This document shows, in pieces, positions 55,759 to 60,594 of a stretch of 60,594 nucleotides of DNA. How positions within the stretch are numbered: position 1 is the first letter of the stretch; every line of letters starts with the position of its first letter. Under the pieces are notes generated by a model. It had not been told where the DNA came from. It did not search any database and saw only the letters and a program-made list of their open reading frames with translations. The stretch lies in IMG/VR virus record IMGVR_UViG_3300042549_005527, positions 1-60,594 of that record; one strand, written 5' to 3'. The DNA is from a virus. The position numbers and the translations under genes were made by a program.

Positions 55759-56010
55759 ATGAAAGTTATAGAACTGTTAGCAGAAAAGAAACTTAAAGCG
55801 CCCACATCGAGTGAATGCTCTGTGGGCCATTCTCGTTTGAGCAATGTACGGTACAGCCAGTGTGTCAGCCTTGGCATGTTAAAACACGACAGTAGTCATA
55901 CCGCAGGCACTGGTACCCAGGGCAAAAAAGGCACTGGAGTAAAACTACGTGGCAAGAAAATGAAAAGTGAAATACACGGCGGGCCTGTCAAAGACTATGA
56001 CGGCAAGTGA
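55759..56010 (+). CDS. Conserved basic phage protein (83 aa)
   Basis: SRLSNVRYSQCVSLGMLKHDSSHTAGTG, then a Gly/Lys-rich GKKGTGVKLRGKKMKSE, is recurrent in marine T4-like phages; function unknown. TGATG overlap with the IscA gene couples it to the Fe-S cassette. Confidence 0.68.
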   Translation: MKVIELLAEKKLKAPTSSECSVGHSRLSNVRYSQCVSLGMLKHDSSHTAGTGTQGKKGTGVKLRGKKMKSEIHGGPVKDYDGK

Positions 56011-56339
56011 TGATTACTTTTACCGAAATAGCACACGCCAGAATAAAAAAACAACTACTCAGTAGGGGACATGGCATAGGAATCAAAGTGGGTGTAAAAA
56101 CCACAGGATGCAGTGGCCTAGCGTATGTGTTGGAATATGTTGACAAACTTGTGGATGAACATGCATTGTACCACATCACAGGAACATCTGATTTTGCTGT
56201 TGTGATAGACAAAAAACACGAACCTTACCTAACAGGAATGATTGTTGATTATGTTCGTAACGGACTAAACGAAGGGTTTGAGTTTCAAAATCCCAACGAA
56301 CGCGATCGTTGTGGATGTGGTGAAAGTTTTAGGATATAA
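56010..56339 (+). CDS. iscA: A-type iron-sulfur carrier (IscA-like)
   Basis: A 109-residue HesB/IscA protein. MITFTEIAHARIKKQL, TTGCSGLAYVLEYV with Cys34, and the C-terminal CGCGESF with Cys101 and Cys103 give the three cluster ligands. It would receive [4Fe-4S] or [2Fe-2S] clusters from IscU and deliver them to targets. The overlap with the upstream stop and the 1-bp gap to IscU indicate co-translation. Confidence 0.9.
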   Translation: MITFTEIAHARIKKQLLSRGHGIGIKVGVKTTGCSGLAYVLEYVDKLVDEHALYHITGTSDFAVVIDKKHEPYLTGMIVDYVRNGLNEGFEFQNPNERDRCGCGESFRI

Positions 56340-56340
56340 C

Positions 56341-56721
56341 ATGGCATATTCACAAAAAGTAATTGATCATTATGAGAATCCACGCAACGTGGGCAAATTT
56401 GAAATTGACGACAGCGTGGGCACCGGAATGGTAGGTGCGCCCGCTTGCGGCGACGTTATGAAGTTGCAAATCAAAGTAGAAGACGGAGTGATTATAGATG
56501 CCAAATTCAAAACATACGGATGCGGATCAGCCATTGCAAGCTCAAGCCTTGTTACAGAATGGGTCAAGGGAAAAACACTTGACCAAGCGGGAAAGATTAC
56601 TAATTCAACAATTGCTGAGGAACTTGCCCTACCACCGGTTAAAATACATTGTAGCATACTTGCAGAAGATGCTATCAAAGCCGCAGTAGAAGATTATAGG
56701 AAAAAACATGGATCAAGTTAA
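56341..56721 (+). CDS. iscU: Iron-sulfur scaffold protein IscU
   Basis: A 126-residue scaffold. [14 protein letters not shown] opens the family; the cluster ligands are Cys36 ([11 protein letters not shown], with Asp38), Cys61 ([12 protein letters not shown]) and Cys104 ([13 protein letters not shown], with His103). All key residues are kept and the length matches bacterial IscU. No IscS, HscA/HscB or ferredoxin gene is nearby, so host sulfur donor and chaperones would be used. It overlaps the next gene by 14 bp. Confidence 0.94.
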   Translation: MAYSQKVIDHYENPRNVGKFEIDDSVGTGMVGAPACGDVMKLQIKVEDGVIIDAKFKTYGCGSAIASSSLVTEWVKGKTLDQAGKITNSTIAEELALPPVKIHCSILAEDAIKAAVEDYRKKHGSS

Positions 56722-57037
56722 TATCACAGAACCTGCAATGTTACGCATAGCAGATCTACTAGCAGAAGAAAACAATCCAAAATTAAAATTGCGTACTTTC
56801 GTACAAGGTGGCGGCTGTTCGGGATTCCAGTATGGATTTACATTTGATGAACAACAAAACGAAGATGATTTTGTTGTTGAACGACCCGGAATGACTTTGT
56901 TGGTAGATGCAATCAGTATGCAATACTTGCAAGGATCCACTGTAGACTACAAGGACGACTTGTCTGGCAGCAGTTTTACTATCAAAAATCCCAATGCAGA
57001 ATCCACATGCGGTTGCGGCAGCAGTTTTTCCGTTTAA
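56708..57037 (+). CDS. A-type iron-sulfur carrier (ErpA-like)
   Basis: A 109-residue A-type carrier distinct from the gene at 56010. [34 protein letters not shown] with Cys37, and [11 protein letters not shown] with Cys101 and Cys103. The [10 protein letters not shown] form is closer to ErpA than to IscA. ErpA-type carriers usually pass [4Fe-4S] clusters to late targets such as radical SAM enzymes. Confidence 0.9.
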   Translation: MDQVNITEPAMLRIADLLAEENNPKLKLRTFVQGGGCSGFQYGFTFDEQQNEDDFVVERPGMTLLVDAISMQYLQGSTVDYKDDLSGSSFTIKNPNAESTCGCGSSFSV

Positions 57038-57052
57038 AATGGTAAAAATCAA

Positions 57053-57081
57053 TTGACAGTTTGTCAAAAACATTGTATAAT
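57053..57081 (+). promoter_or_regulatory. Sigma70 promoter for the DNA ligase unit
   Basis: TTGACA and TATAAT, 17-bp spacer, 18 bp before the ATG at 57100. The only perfect plus-strand sigma70 promoter seen in the window. Confidence 0.9.
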
Positions 57082-57099
57082 AATTGCATAAGTTAACAA

Positions 57100-58404
57100 A
57101 TGGAAACTCTAATGCACGATCCCTGCGATTCCGTTATTCGTAGTCTTGAAGACCACCCTAGCCGTCTCAACAAAGAAGCCATCATCGAAGCCCAAGCACA
57201 CAACACCGAGTTGTTCGAAGGCTTCAATCTGGCTCTTAGTCCGTTTGTCACGTTTGGTGTCAAGAAAGTTCCCACACACGGTGGTCCAGACGGACAAGGA
57301 CTTCCTTGGGTTGCATTCAAAGAACTTTGTAATCTGTTGAGCACACGAAAACTCACAGGCGATGATGCTCGTAGTGCAATTGAACTGGCACTTGGCGCCA
57401 GCACACAAAGTCAGTGGAATGATTGGTATCGTCGTATCCTGATCAAAGACCTGCGATGTGGCGTCAGTGAGAAGACTGTAAACAAAATTAAAAAGAACGC
57501 TGTGCCCTTGTTTGAATGCATGTTGGCACACGATGGTGCCAATCACGAAAGCAAGGTAACAGGCAAGAAATTGCTGGAGCCAAAACTGGACGGTGTTCGC
57601 GCATTGTTGATTATCAATGCAGAAGCTCGTTCTGCTACAATCTACAGCCGCAATGGCAAGATTTTGGAAAACTTTGGGCACATTACCAAAGGCATTGAAG
57701 ACAACTTTGAACTGTTTGAACGCAGTATGGTGATTGATGGTGAGGTTGTTAGTTCAAGTTTCCAAGCACTTATGAAGCAAGTTCATCGTAAAAGCGATGC
57801 CGAAGCAGGTGATGCACGTCTAATGGCATTTGACATCCTGCCATTGTCTGAATTTCTTGCAGGTAAAAGCACAATGGGACAACGTCGTCGTTCCAATCTG
57901 CTTCGCTCTTTGAAAGCCACACTGGACAAAGTTGGCAGCATTGATATTATTCCACAACTTGAAGTTGATCTGGGTACAGCCGTTGGCGAAATACAATTTG
58001 TACAATACAACAAAGATGCTATCGCCGCAGGATTTGAAGGCATTATGATCAAAGACATAGATGCACCTTATGTGTGCAAACGTCACGTGGCTTGGCTGAA
58101 ACAAAAGCCATTCATCGAAGTAAGTTTGACTATTGTGGGCATTGAGCCAGGAACAGGTAAAAATGAAGGCAAAATGGGCGCAGTTATCTGCGAGGGTACG
58201 GAGGATGGCAAGTTCATCCGTGTTAATGTTGGCTCTGGCTGGACAGATGATCAGAGAGCCGAAGTTGACGATTCGGTCATTGGTCAAGTCCTGGAAGTGC
58301 GAGCAGATGCAATTACTCGGAGCCAAGATAGTGAAGACGTATACAGCCTCCGCTTTCCACGGGCTCTTCGATTCCGAGGTTTTACAGCAGGTGAAAAACT
58401 ATAA
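57100..58404 (+). CDS. ATP-dependent DNA ligase (T4 gp30-like)
   Basis: A 434-residue ligase. Motif I is EPKLDGVRA with the adenylated Lys162; motif III-like YSRNGKILE; motif IV VIDGEVV; FEGIMIKDIDAPYV is motif IV/V; and WLKQKPF is motif V/VI. An OB-fold follows. The N-terminal 140 residues include a DNA-binding-like region. It seals nicks during replication and repair. Start at 57100 lacks a good ribosome-binding site; an ATG at 57112 is possible. Unlike its plus-strand neighbours it has a sigma70-type promoter, so it is probably expressed early. Confidence 0.93.
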   Translation: METLMHDPCDSVIRSLEDHPSRLNKEAIIEAQAHNTELFEGFNLALSPFVTFGVKKVPTHGGPDGQGLPWVAFKELCNLLSTRKLTGDDARSAIELALGASTQSQWNDWYRRILIKDLRCGVSEKTVNKIKKNAVPLFECMLAHDGANHESKVTGKKLLEPKLDGVRALLIINAEARSATIYSRNGKILENFGHITKGIEDNFELFERSMVIDGEVVSSSFQALMKQVHRKSDAEAGDARLMAFDILPLSEFLAGKSTMGQRRRSNLLRSLKATLDKVGSIDIIPQLEVDLGTAVGEIQFVQYNKDAIAAGFEGIMIKDIDAPYVCKRHVAWLKQKPFIEVSLTIVGIEPGTGKNEGKMGAVICEGTEDGKFIRVNVGSGWTDDQRAEVDDSVIGQVLEVRADAITRSQDSEDVYSLRFPRALRFRGFTAGEKL

Positions 58405-58405
58405 C

Positions 58406-58648
58406 ATGGACAAAGAAGCTGTTAAAAATTTAATGTTCGGTGGCTTCTGCGAGTTGACTAGAGACAGTCGATTCTACCACCACAGTGCCGTAGGTCCGGA
58501 ATATTGTTACTTTACTGATCGAGGTAAAATTGCCGTAACAGATTTTATGACTCAAATGGCAGTAAATATACACAAAGCTGAATTGGTTGATTTGGATAAG
58601 AGAGCCAAGGAGCTGGTCATCAACGGACTAAAAGGAGAAAGTGTTTAA
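58406..58648 (+). CDS. Conserved small phage protein (80 aa)
   Basis: [20 protein letters not shown], then YYHHS-type [20 protein letters not shown] and [14 protein letters not shown], belongs to a small family in marine T4-like phages; function unknown. It begins 1 bp after the ligase stop and precedes IF-1. Confidence 0.7.
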   Translation: MDKEAVKNLMFGGFCELTRDSRFYHHSAVGPEYCYFTDRGKIAVTDFMTQMAVNIHKAELVDLDKRAKELVINGLKGESV

Positions 58649-58650
58649 TC

Positions 58651-58869
58651 GTGTCTAAGCAAGATCAAATTTCATCAAGTGGAATTGTACAGGAAGTGTT
58701 GCCCAATGCTATGTTCAAAGTAAAATTAGAACAAGGCCATGTGATATTAGGGCATATCAGTGGTAAGATGCGCCAGAACAAGATACAGGTGTTGCTGGGC
58801 GACAAAGTTAGATGCGAATTAAGCCCATACGATCTTAGCAAAGGTCGTATAGTATTTCGTGAAAAGTAA
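58651..58869 (+). CDS. infA: Translation initiation factor IF-1
   Basis: 72 residues, the standard bacterial IF-1 length, GTG start. [39 protein letters not shown] and [13 protein letters not shown] are the conserved OB-fold blocks of IF-1. IF-1 binds the 30S A site with IF-2 and IF-3 and helps start-site selection. It is preceded by AAAGGAGAAAG and ends just before a strong terminator. A complete IF-1 in a phage is unusual; it is the last gene of the ligase unit. Confidence 0.93.
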   Translation: MSKQDQISSSGIVQEVLPNAMFKVKLEQGHVILGHISGKMRQNKIQVLLGDKVRCELSPYDLSKGRIVFREK

Positions 58870-58874
58870 ATCAT

Positions 58875-58902
58875 AAAAAAGCGCCTTCCGGCGCTTTTTT
58901 TT
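58875..58902. terminator. Bidirectional intrinsic terminator
   Basis: A6-GCGCC-TTCC-GGCGC-T8, symmetric, between the convergent IF-1 and HNH genes. The TAA of the HNH gene overlaps its right edge. Confidence 0.95.
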
Positions 58903-59410
58903 ATGTCAAGTAGTTAGCCCAACTTGGATGTTGGAAATCCCATAACATTCTCTTACGCTTTTCAGCCAATTGAAAGTATGTAGGCTTGACAGGCATATGC
59001 TTGGGCACAATCTTTTTGTTGTTGCCTTTGTTGGCATTGCAAGGGCCGCAGGCGCAGACAGTGTTTTCAAACGTGGTCTTACCGCCGTGGCTTGTTGGCA
59101 AAATGTGGTCCAGTGTAGCAGTTTTACGGCTGACATCGTCACCACAGTATTGACAAGCATAGCCGTCGCGAAGAAATACGTTTTGTTTGGAAAACCGTAT
59201 TCCAGTCTTTTTCTTTTGGTATTCTTTCAAGATCATAACAGCAGGCACCGGTGTGCTCCACTTTTCTGATCTAACAATCCAGTTGTCGTACCATTCTAGT
59301 ACAATAGCCTTGTCAGAAACCATATATCTTATTGCTTCTTCCCAAGAAATTGTACTCAAAGGAAGCATGGATACTGGAGATGCGTCAGCGTTGAGGATTA
59401 AACAAGTCAT
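58901..59410 (-). CDS. HNH endonuclease
   Basis: A 169-residue HNH nuclease. VFLRDGYACQYCGDD (Cys86, Cys89), TLDHILPTSHGG (Asp101-His102, His108), FENTVCACGPCNANKGN (Asn116, Cys121, Cys124) form the zinc-braced HNH core. The N-terminal 70 residues resemble the strand-rich region of bacterial and phage HNH proteins (LNADASPVSMLPLSTISWEEA). It may be a homing or host-DNA nuclease. Its own sigma70 promoter marks it as early. Confidence 0.88.
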   Translation of the reverse strand: MTCLILNADASPVSMLPLSTISWEEAIRYMVSDKAIVLEWYDNWIVRSEKWSTPVPAVMILKEYQKKKTGIRFSKQNVFLRDGYACQYCGDDVSRKTATLDHILPTSHGGKTTFENTVCACGPCNANKGNNKKIVPKHMPVKPTYFQLAEKRKRMLWDFQHPSWANYLT

Positions 59411-59452
59411 TTTATTTCTTTCAATAGTTTTGGCTGTAACCCAGAAGTATTT

Positions 59453-59481
59453 ATTATAGTTGAAACTGTCGCTTTTGTCAA
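59453..59481 (-). promoter_or_regulatory. Sigma70 promoter for the HNH gene
   Basis: TTGACA and TATAAT, 17-bp spacer, directly after the TAA of the gene at 59482. Confidence 0.88.
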
Positions 59482-59760
59482 TTAGATTTTGGTATCGCTA
59501 TCCGCCGGAGTGTTCCAAAACTTTCTATTTTCTACACCAGCTTTTTGAGCAAATTGTTTTGGATTACATCCAGAACAGACATGCTGATAATCGTTGCTGA
59601 TACGTTTCCGATCCATTGATCCTTGCTCTCGCTCAAATACAGTATTGCAGGAATCGCATTTAAGAACCACTACAGTTCGATATCTAGTATATGCATGTGA
59701 CTTTTTGTACTTGCTGGTACGAGTATATTCAATTTTAACTTTGAGTGTTTCTATCAACAT
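59482..59760 (-). CDS. Cys-cluster protein, probable zinc ribbon (92 aa)
   Basis: From the ATG at 59760. LKCDSCNTVF and HVCSGCNPKQF give two CxxC knuckles (about residues 34-66), a likely zinc ribbon, between basic segments. Such modules occur in phage nucleases and transcription-linked proteins. It lies next to the HNH gene. Function not determined. Confidence 0.6.
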   Translation of the reverse strand: MLIETLKVKIEYTRTSKYKKSHAYTRYRTVVVLKCDSCNTVFEREQGSMDRKRISNDYQHVCSGCNPKQFAQKAGVENRKFWNTPADSDTKI

Positions 59761-59764
59761 CAAC

Positions 59765-59772
59765 TATTTACA
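59765..59772 (-). promoter_or_regulatory. Late-like element TGTAAATA
   Basis: Two mismatches to TATAAATA, only 4 bp before the ATG at 59760. Confidence 0.3.
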
Positions 59773-59792
59773 TTCGGATTATAAAAGGTAAA

Positions 59793-59800
59793 ACTAAATA
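59793..59800 (+). promoter_or_regulatory. Late-like element ACTAAATA for the fibre gene
   Basis: Same 8-mer and following base (C) as at 25075-25082; 31 bp before the fibre ATG. Confidence 0.5.
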
Positions 59801-59831
59801 CCGTATCAAGGAAGCCTGAGGGCTATACATT

Positions 59832-60594
59832 ATGACAATCCATTACGTAAACACAGGTTCTAGCCCAAATGCAGGCAACGGCGACAGCTTAAGAGTTGCT
59901 TTCAATAAAATCAATGCCAATTTTGGCGAACTAACCAATCAAATTTCTGGAATAGTTGTATCAACATCCACATTGGTAGCCGGTACATATACCCTTGCAT
60001 TATCCACTTCTGGATCAGTTACACTAAATGGTGTGCCTTTTGTAAGTGGTGACGGATTAACTGGCCCAATATGGCAACTAACTAGCGGCTCATCGGTAGT
60101 AAGTCTTGCTTCTAATGGTTATATAACTTTAGCAAATGGCGCACAATTATACGATTATGGATCTACTTCTAGTAATGGTTATGGAATAACAGATAGTTTA
60201 GGTGGCACCTACATTGGTTACGACCCAGCTGATACGCTCGGTGCCCTACACATGGATTCGTACAATGGTAAAAATATCAGGATTCGTACAACTCCAGAAG
60301 GAACAAGTAACTATAAAGATTGGCTGTTTAGTGCAGGAGGTACACTGAGTGTACCTGGTTCTATTTTACCCAACGCAGATTTAGCCTACGACCTGGGATC
60401 GAGTTCTACACAATGGCGTAGTCTATGGGTAGGCACAAATACCATTTATATTAATCGTATTCCTTTGTCCATAACTCAAGGTGGCGATTTAACAATTAAT
60501 GGAAATATTGTCGGTGCTAAGGGAGATCCTGGAGCCGATGGAGCACCTGGAGCCGATGGAGCACCTGGAGCCGATGGAGCACCTGGAGCCGATG
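59832..60594 (+). CDS. Tail fibre-type protein with collagen-like repeats, 3' end beyond the window
   Basis: The frame opens at the ATG at 59832 and continues past the window edge (254 residues visible). The N-terminus VNTGSSPNAGNGDSLRVAFNKINANFGEL is the attachment-type start common to marine T4-like fibres. The middle is Gly/Ser/Thr-rich with AYDLGSSSTQWRSLWVG, a typical fibre repeat. The last 60 bp consist of GAP/GAD triplets in an 18-bp repeat encoding GADGAP, which would form a collagen-like triple helix. Expected to sit on the tail and contact the host. Confidence 0.82.
   Translation, partial: MTIHYVNTGSSPNAGNGDSLRVAFNKINANFGELTNQISGIVVSTSTLVAGTYTLALSTSGSVTLNGVPFVSGDGLTGPIWQLTSGSSVVSLASNGYITLANGAQLYDYGSTSSNGYGITDSLGGTYIGYDPADTLGALHMDSYNGKNIRIRTTPEGTSNYKDWLFSAGGTLSVPGSILPNADLAYDLGSSSTQWRSLWVGTNTIYINRIPLSITQGGDLTINGNIVGAKGDPGADGAPGADGAPGADGAPGAD

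Noticed and set aside
60520-60594. Tandem 18-bp repeat as a mobile-element end
   Set aside because: The repeat is in frame and encodes Gly-Ala-Asp/Pro collagen triplets of the fibre, so it is coding.

Overview
The window is a 60.6-kb internal piece of a large tailed-phage genome, best read as a T4-like myovirus of an aquatic Gram-negative bacterium. Evidence: a zinc-finger/TOPRIM primase next to a DnaB-type helicase (T4 gp61/gp41 style), an ATP-dependent DNA ligase, T4-type late promoters (TATAAATA and relatives), a tRNA-Met(CAU), a collagen-repeat fibre running off the right edge, an SleB-type lysis hydrolase, and dozens of small phage-style proteins. No rRNA, integrase, insertion sequence or CRISPR array was seen. 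The host cannot be named from this window; bacterial-type IF-1, IscU/IscA and YqgE point to a proteobacterium.

Layout. (1) 1-5.9 kb, mostly plus strand: a truncated protein, primase, helicase, a minus-strand YqgE/AlgH homologue, a nucleotidyltransferase-fold protein, a HAD deoxyribonucleotidase and a DxD glycosyltransferase. (2) 5.9-25 kb, all minus strand: an SGNH hydrolase, then about 45 small genes in short transcription units, nearly all behind their own near-perfect sigma70 promoter (TTGACA-17-TATAAT), plus two or three candidate small RNAs, tRNA-Met, an iteron-like noncoding region (22.0-22.5 kb) and two GT9-like glycosyltransferases. Packing is extreme: stop codons lie inside the next promoter's -35 box, and terminator hairpins share bases with promoters. 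(3) 25.1-54.7 kb, all plus strand, more AT-rich: a 1695-residue subtilase/adhesin-like protein, then a tightly overlapping run of a repeat-bearing glycosyltransferase, five radical SAM proteins, six SGNH-like hydrolases, three paralogous putative glycosyltransferases, an RmlC-like epimerase, a split TPP-dependent E1-like enzyme, three SDR epimerases, a 2OG-Fe(II) oxygenase and a methyltransferase-like protein. (4) 54.7-58.9 kb: lysis hydrolase with a candidate holin, an IscA-IscU-ErpA-like iron-sulfur cassette, DNA ligase and translation initiation factor IF-1. (5) 58.9-60.6 kb: HNH nuclease, a Cys-cluster protein and the start of the fibre gene.

How it fits together (inference). Region 2 looks like an early, host-takeover block driven by unmodified host RNA polymerase. 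Regions 1, 3 and 5 carry T4-type late promoters. Region 3 looks like a virion- or envelope-modification factory, with the adjacent giant protease/adhesin or fibres as possible substrates. The phage IscU and A-type carriers would help mature the [4Fe-4S] clusters that its five radical SAM enzymes need. This pairing is the most interesting candidate system in the window.
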